From positions 134,911,822-134,975,821 of the forward strand of contig NC_085141.1 of the NCBI RefSeq assembly GCF_024139115.2: 64,000 bases of DNA. Direction: 5' to 3'. Position 1 is the stretch's first letter. The number at the start of each line of letters is the position of its first letter. The notes under the pieces were generated by a model that did not search any database, was not told where the DNA came from, and saw only the letters and a program-made list of their open reading frames with translations. A program made the position numbers and the translations under genes. Source of the stretch: Armigeres subalbatus. Its lineage: Eukaryota > Arthropoda > Insecta > Diptera > Culicidae. This document shows, piece after piece, positions 11,141 through 23,332 of this stretch.

Positions 11141-11599
11141 TGCCAAGTTACAGTTGCAATGCATGGCCAATAAAAAAGAAGAGATTGGATAAAAAAAAAC
11201 TTAAAATGGATATTTTATTGGAATATTTGATTTTGGCATTCAACCCTGAAAATGTTTCAACGTTGGATTGTTCATAAAATTGGAACATTGGATATGTATT
11301 TTGCGTTCGTATATTAAATTTGGGTATCGGATTGGAAAATTGTTTCAAATGTTGGATTGTAATATTTGATTTCAATTTTGAATTAAGGTGATTTTGAATA
11401 TGAAAATTGAGTACGGATATTGGATTGCAAATATAATTAGACTTTATTGACAGATATGCAAATATCATCCGTATAACGAACCGGTTGTCATCATCGATAG
11501 ATGAATAGCAGGCCATGACTTCGCCTCCTTCTTCGTCGGGTAACCAACGGGGTTGCACGCTTCATTAGACAACGGAATCGGGCCATACAATTCTTAATA

Positions 11600-12168
11600 A
11601 TATTTTGACGTTGGCTTTCTCATTCTAATTTAATTAAGACGCCTAGTTTGCAATAGCCCGATGTTTCCGTCGTGTGAATTGGACCATTTTTAAGGGATAA
11701 GCTGTCGGCCGACTCTCGTTGCATACACAATGAATGCCTTAACTGGGTAATGAATCACATACTGTGGTTGGCTTTCTACCCGCAGCCGCTGTATCCAGGC
11801 GTTAACGTATATGTAAAAATAGCCAGCATGAGTTAACCACCTGAAGTTTGTATGGAAAAAGACATCTAGGAACTTTTCACGAAAAACTATTTGGTACCAG
11901 TTATGCAGAAAGGTGTCCGCTACTACGCTACCAAATATTTTTTCGATTAAGTTGCTTATGTTCGAGATATTAAACATTAGATGCCTTTTGCCATACTGAT
12001 TTCCAAAAGTTAACTCCTAGTGTGCCGCTGTTAGCACGCTCAAAGTAGGCGATTCATTGGAGCTTCTTGTACATAGTTGCATTAAACATTTGATTTTAAA
12101 AATAAATATAAGACAACATAGACAAAACGTATACACAATTTATACTGAGAAAGCCAACGTCAAAATAT
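11600..12168. mobile_element. TIR element or MITE (~569 bp)
   Basis: A 23-bp perfect inverted repeat beginning ATATTTTGACGTTGG lies at 11,600-11,622 and, reversed, at 12,146-12,168. Outside it a perfect 16-bp direct repeat, TACAATTCTTAATAAT, occurs at 11,586-11,601 and 12,192-12,207. The right copy is separated from the TIR by 23 bp. A 16-bp duplication is unusual for a cut-and-paste element, so the two signals may record two events. A 95-codon minus frame (11,690-11,977) inside is not recognisable as a transposase. Confidence 0.5.
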
Positions 12169-12207
12169 CCATTCTACCAGTCGCAATCTCTTACAATTCT
12201 TAATAAT

Positions 12208-13710
12208 CTCATACTATTGAAATTTTTCTGAAAACCAATTTATTTTTTGTCTGTTTCAGGTATGTTCTGAAGGTTCCTGGAGTTATTGTCATGTTGCAGA
12301 AATAAGCAGGTACCTTACGCTAGAAATCTTGTAATGCAAAACTATGTTCAAGACGAATAGGTGATTAATTGTCATCGGAATCTTATTCAGCTTTTGAATT
12401 GAAAAATCAGTTTAATCTTTCGTCCTTGCTAAGTCCAGGTTAATTTGAATCAATTTAAAGAAACCGACAAAGCCTTTCAAAGTTTATAAAAAAAGAACCC
12501 TTACGAAAACAAAACCACACACCTTTCATAAGAACCTCATACTCTCAAACGTGGGATCTATCGGGAATTGCCAATCAATCGCGATCAATCGTACAAAATG
12601 CGTTAGCCACCATCGATCGGAGCTCAACCCACACGAAACAAAAAACGCCTTCATAAAAATGCACACGTCAAAAGCGACCGCGGCGCGTGAATACAAATGT
12701 AAATATTGATCAGCTTGAAAGTTTGATTGATACCTGCGCTACCGGTGGATGACGCTATCAGTTCTGGTTGATCGGAGCCGACCTGCTGCTTGGTTGGGCA
12801 CTTGCCGCTCGTTACCCCGAGTCAAGTGCCTCTCTCCGCCCAGTTCCAGTCAATGCTGCACTTGCCACCGTTCCACGCGCGCCGCCGCCTTGATCTTGGT
12901 GAAGAAGCCCTGTGTTGTGGTACGCGTTAGGGTGAAGTGCAAAACAATCAGCAGCGTCCAAACCGAACAGTTTTTTGCCTTTGGCCACCGCGCAATAACC
13001 GCGCCCGGGTGCAGGTGGTGCACCCGTACTTTAATGCGCTGAAGCTCCAAGCCATTTTTCAAACCGAACCGCAAGAACGAATCACACGCCATGTGGGCGG
13101 CGTCAAGCATTCCAATTGTTTTCTCAATCGGAGCCGACCCACACCGGGACTGGGCCGGAGCAACTAAGCCGAGGGCGATGTTTTACCGATGCATGTCGCG
13201 ATTACGAGCCGGGTTATTAATTGTGTGCAAAAAACGTGTCAGCGAGGTGCGTTTGATGGCTTGCTTCAAATTTGGATATCGACATCGCGACAGTAGCATT
13301 CAAAGCAACATTCGAATGATGATCTGGAATTCCGCGTTGGAATCCATTATGGTCAACGGTTACATTTTTTCGCGTTTGTGTTTTACACACTTGTATCGGC
13401 CATCAGACATTCAGACCACAGCCCAAATCGAGCGAATCTGAGAAGCGCTGTTGTATGACAGGGCGAACCGATCCTGAGGCGATTCTCCTGCGCCTGCGGT
13501 GCGCGATCACTGATATGGATCGATCAACCATTTACAACCTACCAAAGAATCACTTTTTTACTATCGATGCGAAGATAGTTTGGACGATCGATCGATCGAC
13601 CGATGGATTCCTTTATCAGCCAGTGGCTCGGTTTGCGAAGACATCATCAGTGGTTATTCCCAGATCTTGGTTTGGTTCGCGCATTTGTAAATATGGTCAG
13701 TATCACATAC
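12208..13710. other. Unique, GC-richer sequence without a supported gene
   Basis: Between about 12,590 and 13,710 the sequence is richer in GC and CpG than its surroundings and free of tandem repeats. It might be the regulatory or intronic part of a host gene whose first exon is proposed at 13,711-13,978. Overlapping frames of 76-116 codons resemble nothing recognised. Confidence 0.35.
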
Positions 13711-13978
13711 CGGGTTCACTTCTGGTGGTTCCCAATTTGGATCGATGTCGATGGTTCTGTGGTGGCCGGTGGGTGGTGGCGCGTACGGCAGGTAGCGAGC
13801 TGTGCTGTCATCGATGCCGCTGCTGCGCCGTTACAACTTCGAGGCCGTTCCTTGGATCGCGCTGCTGTTGGACCTGTTTCTCCGTTGCGTTTCGGAATCC
13901 GATCAAAACGGTAGCTGCGAGCAGCGGTAGAACCAGTTTGTTTCGAACTATCCATTTTTGTCTGGAGCGAGTTTTCAT
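13711..13978 (-). pseudogene. Candidate first coding exon of a type II membrane protein, frameshifted
   Basis: On the minus strand an ATG at 13,978-13,976 starts M-K-T-R-S-R-Q-K-W, a basic N-terminus. A hydrophobic stretch LVLPLLAATVLIGF (about residues 15-28) and a polar, Gln-rich stem follow. That is the layout of a short signal-anchor, as in Golgi-resident enzymes. The frame ends at a TGA at 13,810-13,808. From 13,812 a second frame runs 34 codons with a plausible protein texture (D-D-S-T-A-R-Y-L-P-Y ... W-E-P-P-E-V-N-P) and ends exactly at a good donor, CCCG|GTATGT, at 13,711/13,710. One extra base between the frames would explain the break (assembly error or decay). No downstream exon was found and the family is not recognised. 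It could be chance; confidence is low. Confidence 0.25.
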
Positions 13979-14177
13979 GGGAAAATTTACGTTTGGTCGC
14001 GATGTCGGCGGAGATGCTGTTGTTGGTCCTCCTGCTGACGATAGGTGGTGTGATTTGTGGTTTCGGATTCTTGGAATAGTTATGTCCGTTTTGGGAGTAG
14101 GAAGATGATGGAGGTACCTTGAACCGTAATTTCGTAATGCAATGATTCCGCAAGGCAACGTGGCCTTAATCAATTGT

Positions 14178-14243
14178 ACGATCTTAGCAAACTTTTTTTT
14201 CTTCTTCTTCATTGGTATTACATCCCCCACTGGGACATTCCCA
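14178..14243 (-). mobile_element. Retroposon 3' tail with (GAA)n end, minus strand
   Basis: Read on the minus strand: TGTCCCAGTGGGGGATGTAA, then TACCAATGAAGAAGAAGAAAAAAAAG. This ends in a GAA/A-rich microsatellite, the pattern of a short retroposon or LINE 3' end common in mosquito DNA. Only the terminal ~65 bp is seen, and no TSD was found. Confidence 0.35.
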
Positions 14244-14519
14244 AGCAACCAAAAGTACGGATAAGATGGGATGTTTTGGCTTAATCAGCTCGAATTTTAA
14301 GTAACTTTTTTGTATGGTGAGAGCGTAGAAGTGAACTTTGAAGTTCCGTTATGGGGCTTGGAACTCAATGTGAACCAAGAGTGAACTAATTGGTTCGGTT
14401 AGGAAAAAAATTAAGTAAAATCTAAACTTTTGGTTATTTGGGTTGCCACCTCGTAGCTTAGTGTTCATTCAGCACTTCCTCAGTTATTAACTGCGATGTT
14501 TCTAAGCCAATCTACCATT

Positions 14520-14787
14520 TTTTGCCCATTTATATATTTATATGTCTTTTTGGAATAGAAAATATGTGTACCAAATTTGGTTGAAATCGGTCTAGGGGTT
14601 CAGAAGCTACACTGAATTGTTCGTTTTATAAACAGTCCACACCTCTCACCCCTCTCTTTTCCTTAATGACTCGAACAACCCATATAATCTTCCCATCAGA
14701 ATAGTGAATGTGTGTACCAAATTTGATTGGTTTTCTGAATAACACCCATCCTCCTTTCCTAGTTACCATCCCATATAATTGCCTCCT
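14520..14787. repeat. Diverged repeats of an ACCAAATTTGGTTGAAATCG motif
   Basis: The motif occurs near 14,573 and 14,715 and again at 14,795, each followed by pyrimidine-rich text. The last occurrence lies at the left boundary of the large inverted repeat. Confidence 0.45.
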
Positions 14788-15149
14788 CATAGTAAATTTG
14801 GTTGAAATCGATCCTGGTAACACGGAATTGCTTATTTTCGAAGGATTACCCCTCCTTCTTTCCCAATGACCCACCCACACCCTCTGTTAGCTTCTCCTAC
14901 GTACAACTTTGATGCATGACTCTGTAGTTAATTTATATTTAATTTCCACATGGACTACCTGTATATGAATATGACCACTTAACTTGAGAGCTGTTCACTT
15001 TCACCATTATGGGAGCATAATAATCAAGATCAGACAATGTAAACGGACGAACATAACATGACAATCTAGCAATTTAATCCCTGGAACCGCGGGCTTAGTC
15101 TGTCGTATTCTACAAAATTGCTACTGCCTGAATATCTGACGTGCTTTTG

Positions 15150-15520
15150 TAAGTGCGCAGCCGTGACATGTTTTTTTATTCCTTTATTTATTTGGTAGGC
15201 ACTCTGTGCTACTTAACCGCTACTGTGCCGAGATCTACTGTGGTGTTCTGCAGCCAGAATCCACACAGAATCTATTTTTAGATTTTTCCATTATTCATTG
15301 TTGTTGTCGTTGCTGGTCCATCTCGTCGTGAGTCCATTGTGTTCGTTTTGTCCATGTCGTGTATCCAATGATCGTTGCAACTATTGAACATTTGCTTTAT
15401 ATAGTGAACAGCAAGTGATTTTTCACTGCCACGTTCAAAACAAACAGTAGGAGACCAGTCAAATGCGGTACATGTAGGTACTCTTCTTACAGGACTCTAG
15501 AGTAGTCGAACCTACACCGA
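15150..15520 (-). mobile_element. LTR-like or retroposon unit, left-arm copy
   Basis: Minus-sense sequence with a TATATAAA box (15,403-15,396) and, about 210 bp downstream, overlapping AATAAA signals followed by GGAATAAAAAAAC. A promoter plus polyadenylation signal in a few hundred bases suggests a solo LTR or a short pol II unit. Terminal TG/CA and a TSD could not be fixed. Confidence 0.35.
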
Positions 15521-15769
15521 TGCCGCTTGATATCTCCCGTAGAAACTTCAGATTTTTTTTTCGTGAAAATACCAATGATTAAATTGTCTTCAAATATTTA
15601 TCTATAAATTTTAACCATTCTCGTGGAAATTCTGAAGAATTCCGCATATGAAAGATTTTGCCGTAAAAATTTGCTTCCCGTTGAAATTAAAACATTTTCT
15701 CGTGGAAATCAAATTTGTGTACAAGGAAGGGCCAAAGATCATAAGACCGAAAGTTGATTACTCGAATAT

Positions 15770-16030
15770 GTCATTTGGCCGAACAAACCACTAGCCCGAA
15801 ATCCATCTGTCCAAAAATGTAAAAAAGGTCAGGAAAAAGGTAAAGGTCATTTGGTCGAAAAAGTCGTCTGGCCGAAATGATCGTTTGGCTGAAGCGCCAT
15901 TTGGCCGAAAGCATAGTTTGGACGAACTGGTCATTTTGCCGGGAAAAGTTGATTGGTCGATATGATTGTTTGCCAGAAAGGGTCATTTGGTCGACGGGCC
16001 GACATTTTCGGTCATATGACCCGTTAAACA
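15770..16030. repeat. 17-bp GTCATTTGGCCGAAAGG-type satellite, left arm
   Basis: Diverged tandem units with the GGCCGAA / GGTCGAA core, mirrored at about 36,190-36,450 in the right arm. The main array of this family is at 61,650-63,000. Confidence 0.7.
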
Positions 16031-16960
16031 AATAATATCTTCGGCTGTATTACCCAGTTGACCTAACGAGTTGGAGTTCCACCAACAATTCATCCCTGCT
16101 GGAGCTGCTCATGAAGTTTCTTCAAAATTCATCTTTCAACCTCTCTAGAAACTTATCTTGGAGTTACTCCAGGAATTCGTGGAATAGCTCACGCCTGGGG
16201 AAATTCAGAATAAATTCGAGGAGGAATTAAGAAAAAAAATATTGGTGGAATTCAGATTAAATTCCTGGTGGAAATCAAAATCAATTCTTGGAGGAATTCA
16301 AATGGAATTCCTGGAGGAATTCAAAATGAATTGCTGGAGCAATTCAAAATGAATTCCTGGAGGAATTCAAAATGAATTCCTGGACGCAATTCAAAATGAA
16401 TTCCTGGAGGAATTCAAAATGAATTCCTGGAGAAATTCAAAATTAATTCCTGGAGCAATTCAAAATGAATTCCTGGAGGAATTAAAAATGATTTCATTGG
16501 GAAACAAAACGAATAACCCAAGGAACTCGTTTTGTATTCCCAGGAAATCGTTATGAATTCTCTTCTAGAGGAAAATGAATTCCTGAAGGAATTCGAAATG
16601 ATTTCATGGGGAAAGCCTCGTTTTGTATTCCCAGGAGATCGTTTTGAATTCTCTCGAAGGAACTCAAAATTAATTCATGGAGTAACTCAAAATGAATTCC
16701 TGAAGGAATTCAAAATGAATTCCTGGAGGAATTCAAAATCAACTCCTAGAGGAGTTCAAAATGAATTCCTGGAGTAACTCAAAAATGGAATTCCTGGAGG
16801 AATTCAAAATGATTTCAGAATTAATTCCTGGAGGAATTCAGAATGAATTCCTGGAAGAATTCAGAATGAATTCCTGGAAGAATGGAAAAAGAATTCCTGG
16901 AAGAATTGAAAATCAAATCCTGGAGGAATTCAAAATGGAGGAATTCAAAATGAACTCCTG

Positions 16961-17017
16961 GTGGTGAAAGGTGTGCCAGCCAAGCGCTGAAAACCTCTAA
17001 AATAAAGACATAAAAAA
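16961..17017 (+). mobile_element. Hairpin retroposon, subfamily 2, copy 1
   Basis: AAAGGTGTGCCAGCCAAGCG, then CTGAAAACCTCTAAAATAAAGACATAAAAAA: outer stem AGGT/ACCT, inner CAGC/GCTG, AATAAA, A-tail. Flanks share TCCTGG, a weak trace of a duplication in satellite. Confidence 0.7.
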
Positions 17018-17690
17018 TCCTGGAGGAGTTCAGAATGAATTCCTGGAGGAGTTCAGAATAAATTCCTGGAGGATCTCAGAATGAATTCCTGGAGGAATTC
17101 AAAATGAATTCCGGGAGGAATGCAAGATGAATTCCTGGAGCAATTCAAAATGAATTCCCTGAAGAATTCAAAATGATTTCATTGGGAAACAAAACGAATA
17201 CCCCAAGGAACTCGTTTTGTATTCCCAGGAAATCGTTATGAATTCTCTCCTAGAGGAAAAATGAATTCCTGGAGGAATTCGAAATGATTTCATGGGGAAA
17301 GAAAACGAATTCCTCCAGGAACTCGTTTTGTATTCCCAGGAAATCGTTTTGAATTCTCTCCTGAAGGAACTCAAAATGAATTCATGGAGTAACTCAAAAT
17401 GAATTCCTAGAGGAATTCAAAATGAATTCCTGGAGGAATTCAAAATCAACTCCTAGAGGAATTCAAAATGAATTTCTGGAGTAACTCAAAAATGGAATTC
17501 CTGGAGGAATTCAAAAGGATTTCAGAATTAATTCCTGGAGGAATTCAGAATGAATTCCTGGAAGAATTCAGAATGAATTCCTGGAAGAATTCAGAATGAA
17601 TTCCTGGAAGAATGGAAAAAGAATTCCTGGAAGAATTGAAAATCAAATCCTGGAGGAATTCAAAATGGAGGAATTCAAAATGAACTCCTG

Positions 17691-17750
17691 GTGGTAAAAG
17701 GTGTGCCAGCCAAGCGCTGAAAACCTCTAAAATAAAGACATAAAAAAAAA
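17691..17750 (+). mobile_element. Hairpin retroposon, subfamily 2, copy 2
   Basis: Same unit as copy 1 with GGTGGTAAAAGG at its head and a longer A-tail; second half of dimer D1. Confidence 0.7.
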
Positions 17751-20229
17751 TCCTGGAGGAGTTCAGAATGAATTCCTGGAGGAATTCAGGATGAATTCCT
17801 GGAGGAACTCAGGATGAATTCCTGGGGGAATTCAGGATGAATTCCTGGGGGAATTCAGGATGAATTCCTGGGGGAATTCAGAATGAATTCCTGGAGGAAT
17901 TCAGAATGAATTCCTGGGGGAATTCAGAATGAATTCCTTGGGGAATTCAAAATGAATTCCTTGAGGAATTCAAAATGAATTCCTGGAGGAATTCAAAATG
18001 AATTCCTGGAAGAATTCAAAATTAATTCCTGGAGGAATTCAAAATGAATTCCTTGAGGAATTCAAAATGAATTCCTTGAGGAATTCAAAATGAATTCCTT
18101 GAGGAATTCAAAATGAATTCCTTGAGGAATTCAAAATGAATTCCTGGAGGAATTCAAAATGAATTCCTGGAGGAATTCAAAATGAATTCCTGGAGGAATT
18201 CAAAATGAATTCCTGGAGGAATTCAAAATGAATTCCTGGAGGAATTCAAAAAGAATTCCTGGAGGAATTCAAAAAGAATTCCTGGAGGAATTCAAAATGA
18301 ATTCCTGGAGGAATTCAAAATGAATTCCTGGAGGAATTCAAAATGAATTCCTGGAGGAATTCAAAATGAATTCCTGGAGGAATTCAAAATGAGGAATTCC
18401 TGGAGGAATTCAAAATGAGGAATTCCTGGAGGAATTCAAAATGAGGAATTCCTGGAGGAATTCAAAATGAGGAATTCCTGGAGGAATTCAAAATGAGGAA
18501 TTCCTGGAGGAATTCAAAATGAGGAATTCCTGGAGGAATTCAAAATGAGGAATTCCTGGAGGAATTCATAATGAGGAATTCCTGGAGGAATTCAAAATGA
18601 GGAATTCCTGGAGGAATTCAAAATGAATTCCTGGAGGAATTCAAAATGAATTCCTGGAGGAATTCAAAATGAATTCCTGGAGGAATTCAAAATGAATTCC
18701 TGGAGGAATTCAAAATGAATTCCCATAGGAATTCAAAATTAATTCCTGGAGAAATTCAAAATGAATTCCTGGAGGAATTCAAAATGAATTCCTGGAGGAA
18801 TTCAAAATGAATTCCTGGAGGAATTCAAAATGAATTCCTGGAGGAATTCAAAATGAATTCCTGGAGGAATTCAAAATGAATTCCTAGAGGAATTCAAAAT
18901 AAATTCCTGGAGAAATTCAAAATGAATTCCTGGAGGAATTCAAAATGAATGAATTCAAAATGAAAATGAATTCCTGGAGGAATTCAATATGAGGAATTCC
19001 TGGAGGAATTCAAAATGAGGAATTCCTGGAGGAATTCAAAATGAGGAATTCCTCGAGGAATTCAAAATGAATTCCTTGAGGAATTCAAAATGAATTCCTG
19101 GAGGAATTCAAAATGAATTCCTGGAGGAATTCAAAATGAATTCCTGGAGGAATTCAAAATGAATTCCTGGAGGAATTCAAAATAAATTCCTGGAGGAATT
19201 CAAAATAAATTCCTGGAGGAATTCAAAATAAATTTCTGGAGTACTTCAAAATGAATTCCTGGAGGAATTCAAAATGAATTCCTGGGGGAATTCAAAATGA
19301 ATTCCTGGGGGAATTCAAAATGAATTCCTGGGGGAATTCAAAATGAATTCCTGGAGGAATTCAAAATAAATTTCTGGAGTACTTCAAAATGAATTCCTGG
19401 AGGAATTTAAAATGAATTACGGGGGAATTTAAAATAAATTCCTGGAGGAATTAAAAATAAATTCCCGGAGGAATTCAAAATGAATTCCTGGAGGAATTCA
19501 AAATGAATTCCTGGAGGAATTCAAATTGAATTCCTGGGGGAATTCAAAATGAATTCCTGGGGGAATTCAAAATGAATTCCTGGAGGAATTCAAAATGAAT
19601 TCTGGAGGAATTCAAAATGAATTCCTGGAGGAATTCAAAATGAATTCCTGGAGGAATTCAAAATGAATTCCTGGAGGAACTCTGAATGAATTCCTGGAGG
19701 AATTTCAAATGAATTCCTGGAGAAATTCACAATGAATTCCTGGAAGAATACAAAATGATTTCATTGGGAAACAAAACGAATACCCCAAGGAACTCGTTTT
19801 GTGTTCCCAGGAAATCGTTATGAATTTTCTTCTAGAGGAAAAATGAATTCCTGGAGGAATTCGAAATGATTTCATGGGGAAAGCCTCGTTTTGTATTGCC
19901 AGGAGATCGTTTTGAATTCTCTCCCGAAGGAACTCAAAATTAATTCATGGAGTAACTCAAAATGAATTCCTGAAGGAATTCAAAATGAATTCTGGAGGAA
20001 TTCAAAATCAACTCCTAGAGGAGTTCAAAATGAATTCCTGGAGTAACTCAAAAATGGAATTCCTGGAGGAATTCAAAATGATTTCAGAATTAATTCCTGG
20101 AGGAATTCAGAATGAATTCCTGGAATAATTCAGAATGAATTCCTGGAAGAATGGAAAAAGAATTCCTGGAAGAATTGAAAATCAAATCCTGGAGGAATTC
20201 AAAATGGAGGAATTCAAAATGAACTCCTG

Positions 20230-20288
20230 GTGGTGAAAGGTGTGCCAGCCAAGCACTGAAAACCTCTAAAATAAAGACATAAAAAAAA
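20230..20288 (+). mobile_element. Hairpin retroposon, subfamily 2, copy 3
   Basis: Carries CAGCCAAGCACTG, in which one inner-stem pair is lost; AATAAAGACAT tail present. First half of D2. Confidence 0.68.
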
Positions 20289-20938
20289 TCCTGGAGGAGT
20301 TCAGAATGAATTCCTGGAGGAGTTCAGAATGAATTCCTGGAGGAGTTCAGAATGAATTCCTGGAGGAATTCAAAATGAATTCCTTGAGGAATTCAAAATG
20401 AATTCCTGGAGGAATTCAAAATGAATTCCTGGAGGAATTCAAAATGATTTCATTGGGAAACAAAACGAATACCCCAAGGAATTCGTTTTGTATTCCCAGG
20501 AAATCGTTATGAATTCTCTTCTAGAGGCAAAATGAATTCCTGGAGGAATTCGAAATGATTTCATGGGGAAAGAAAACGAATTCTTCCAGGAACTCGTTTT
20601 GTATTCCTAGGAGATCGTTTTGAATTCTCTCCTGAAGGAACTCAAAATTAATTCATGGAGTAACTCAAAATGAATTCCTGAAGGAATTCAAAATGATTTC
20701 CTGGAGGAATTCAAAATCAACTCCTAGAGGAGTTCAAAATGAATTCCTGGAGTAACTCAAAAATGGAATTCCCGGAGGAATTCAAAATGATTTCAGAATT
20801 AATTCCTGGAGGAATTCAGAATGAATTCCTGGAAGAATTCAGAATGAATTCCTGGAAGAATGGAAAAAGAATTCCTGGAAGAATTGAAAATCAAATCCTG
20901 GAGGAATTCAAAATGGAGGAATTCAAAATGAACTCCTG

Positions 20939-20996
20939 GTGGTAAAAGGTGTGCCAGCCAAGCGCTGACAACCTCTAAAATAAAGACATAAAAAAA
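20939..20996 (+). mobile_element. Hairpin retroposon, subfamily 2, copy 4
   Basis: Carries CAGCCAAGCGCTG followed by ACAACCTC, one change from the usual AAAACCTC. Second half of D2. Confidence 0.68.
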
Positions 20997-23332
20997 TCCT
21001 GGGGAGTTCAGAATGAATTCCTAGAGGAATTCAGAATGAGTTCCTGGAGGAATTCAGAATGAATTCCTGGAGGAATTCAGAATGAATTCCTGGAGGAGTT
21101 CAGAATGAATTCCTGGAGGAATTCAAAATGAATTCCTTGAGGAATTCAAAATGAATTCCTTGAGGAATTCAAAATGAATTCCTTGAGGAATTCAAAATGA
21201 ATTCCTGGGGGAATTCAAAATGAATTCCTGGAGGAATTCAGAATGAATTCCTGGAGGAATTCAAAATGAATTCCTTGAGGAATTCAAAATGAATTCCTTG
21301 AGGAATTCAAAATGAATTCCTTGAGGAATTCAAAATGAATTCCTTGAGGAATTCAAAATGAATTCCTTGAGGAATTCAAAATGAATTCCTTGAGGAATTC
21401 AAAATGAATTCCTGGAGGAATTCAAAATGAATTCCTGGAGGAATTCGAAATGAATTCCTGGAAGAATTCAAAATGAATTCCTGGAGGAATTCAAAATGAA
21501 TTCCTGGAGGAATTCAAAATGAATTCCTGGAGGAATTCAAAATGAATTCCTGGAGGAATTCAAAATGAATTACTGGAGGAATTCAAAATGAATTCCTGGA
21601 GGAATTCAAAATTAATTCCTGAGAGAATTCAAAATGAATTCCTGGAGGAATTCAAATGAATTCCTGAGGAATTCAAAATGAATTCCTGGAGGAATTCAAA
21701 ATGAATTCCTGGAGGAATTCAAATGAATTCTGGAGGAATTCAAAATGAATTCTGGAGGAATTCAAAATGAATTCCTGGAGGAATTCAAAATGAATTCCTG
21801 GAGGAATTCAAAGTGAATTCCTGAGGAATTCAAAATGAATTCCTGGATGAATTCAAATGAATTCCTGGAGGAATTCAAAATGAATTCCTGGAGGAATTCA
21901 AATGAATTCCTGAGGAATTCAAAATGAACTCCTGGAGGAATTAAAATGAGGAATTCCTGGAGGAATTAAAATGAGGAATTCCTGGAGGAATTAAAATGAG
22001 GAATTCCTGGAGGAATTAAAATGAGGAATTCCTGAAGGAATTAAAATGAGGAATTCCTGGAGGAATTAAAATGAGGAATTCCTGGAGGAATTCAAAATGA
22101 GGAATTCCTGGAGGAATTCAAAATGAATTCCTGGAGGAATTCAAAATGAATTCCTGAGGAATTCAAATGAATTCCTAGAGGAATTCAAAATAAATTCCTG
22201 GAGAAATTCAAATGAATTCTGGAGGAATTCAAAATGAATTCTGAAGGAATTCAAATGAATTCTGGAGGAATTCAAATGAATTCTGGAGGAATTCAGAATG
22301 AACTCCTGGAGGAATTCAAAATGAATTCCTGGAGGAATTCAAAATGAATTCCTGGAGGAATTCAAAATGAATTCCTGGAGGAATTCAAAATGAATTCCTG
22401 GAGGAATTCAAAATGAATTCCTGGAGGAATTCAAAATGAATTCCTGGAGGAATTCAAAATGAATTCCTGGAGGAATTCAATATGAGGAATTCCTGGAGGA
22501 ATTCAAAATGAATTCTTGGAGGAATTCAAAATGAATTCCTGGGGGAGTTTAAAATGAATTCCTGGGGAAATTCAAAATGAATTCCTGGTGGAATTTAGAA
22601 TGAGTTCCTTGGAGAATTCAAAATTAATTCCTGGAGGAATTCAAAATGAATTCTGGAGGAATTAATATGAGGAATTCCTGGAGGAATTCAAATGAGGAAT
22701 TCCTGGAGGAATTAAATGAGGAATTCCTGGAGGAATTAAAATGAGGAATTCCTGGAGGAATTAAAATGAGGAATTCCTGGAGGAATTAAATGAGGAATTC
22801 CTGGAGGAATTCAAAGGAATTCTGGAGGAATTCAAATGAATTTCGAGGAATTCAAAATGAATTTAGAGGAATTCAAAATAAATTCCTGGAGAATTTAAAA
22901 TGTATTCCTGGAGGAATTCAGAATGAATCCCTGGAGAATTCAAAATGAATTCCTGGAGGAATTCGAATGAATTCCTGGAGGAATTCGAATGAATTCCTGG
23001 AGGAATTCGAATGAATTCCTGGAGGAATTCGAATGAATTCCTGGAGGAATTCGAATGAATTCCTGGAGGAATTCGAATGAATTCCGGGAGGAATTAAAAA
23101 ACGAATTCATGAAGGAATTCAAAATGATCTCCGGGGGGAATTCAAAATGAATTCCTGAGGAATTCAAATGAATTCCTGGAGGAATTAAAATGAATTCCTG
23201 GAGGAATTCAATATGAGGAATTCCTGGAGGAATTCAAAATGAGGAATTCCTGGAGGAATTCAAAATGAGGAATTCCTGGAGGAATTCAAAATGAGGAATT
23301 CCTGGAGGAATTCAAAATGAATTCCTTGAGGA

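Larger units (their letters stand above)
14788..16210 (+). repeat. Left unique arm of the giant inverted repeat
   Basis: About 1.4 kb of non-satellite DNA matching 36,010-37,413 in reverse complement. It contains the LTR-like unit (15,150-15,520) and a 17-bp GGCCGAA-type satellite (15,770-16,030). It then runs through CACCAACAATTCATCCCTGC into the 23-bp satellite. Confidence 0.88.
16491..17750 (+). repeat. Higher-order dimer D1 with two hairpin retroposons
   Basis: Each half starts with a distinctive ~190-bp segment (GATTTCATTGGGAAACAAAA, then an inverted TCGTTTTGTATTCCCAGG stretch). About 250 bp of variant satellite follows, then a hairpin retroposon (16,961-17,017 and 17,691-17,750). The first half carries GGTGGTGAAAGG and the second GGTGGTAAAAGG, an order kept in all five dimers. 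Confidence 0.85.
19757..20996 (+). repeat. Higher-order dimer D2 with two hairpin retroposons
   Basis: Same two-part unit as D1. The first half (19,757-20,288) carries the AGCACTG loop variant and GGTGGTGAAAGG. The second half (20,447-20,996) carries AGCGCTG and GGTGGTAAAAGG. Confidence 0.85.
16211..23332 (+). repeat. 23-bp EcoRI satellite, plus orientation, first block
   Basis: The unit is GAATTCCTGGAGGAATTC plus CAAAAT-type spacing (23 bp). Its core is itself an inverted repeat (GAATTCC-TGGA-GGAATTC), so each unit can form a hairpin and carries two EcoRI sites. Variants include TTGAGG, GGGGG and a 26-bp form with an extra GAG (18,380-18,610 and 21,950-22,110). Two dimers of the higher-order unit lie at 16,491-17,750 and 19,757-20,996. 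From about 21,640 to 23,110 single-base losses become very frequent. Confidence 0.93.

Noticed and set aside
13455..14108. 217-codon plus-strand frame as a gene
   Set aside because: Cys/Trp/Arg-rich translation without family resemblance; the minus strand gives a better exon model at the same place.
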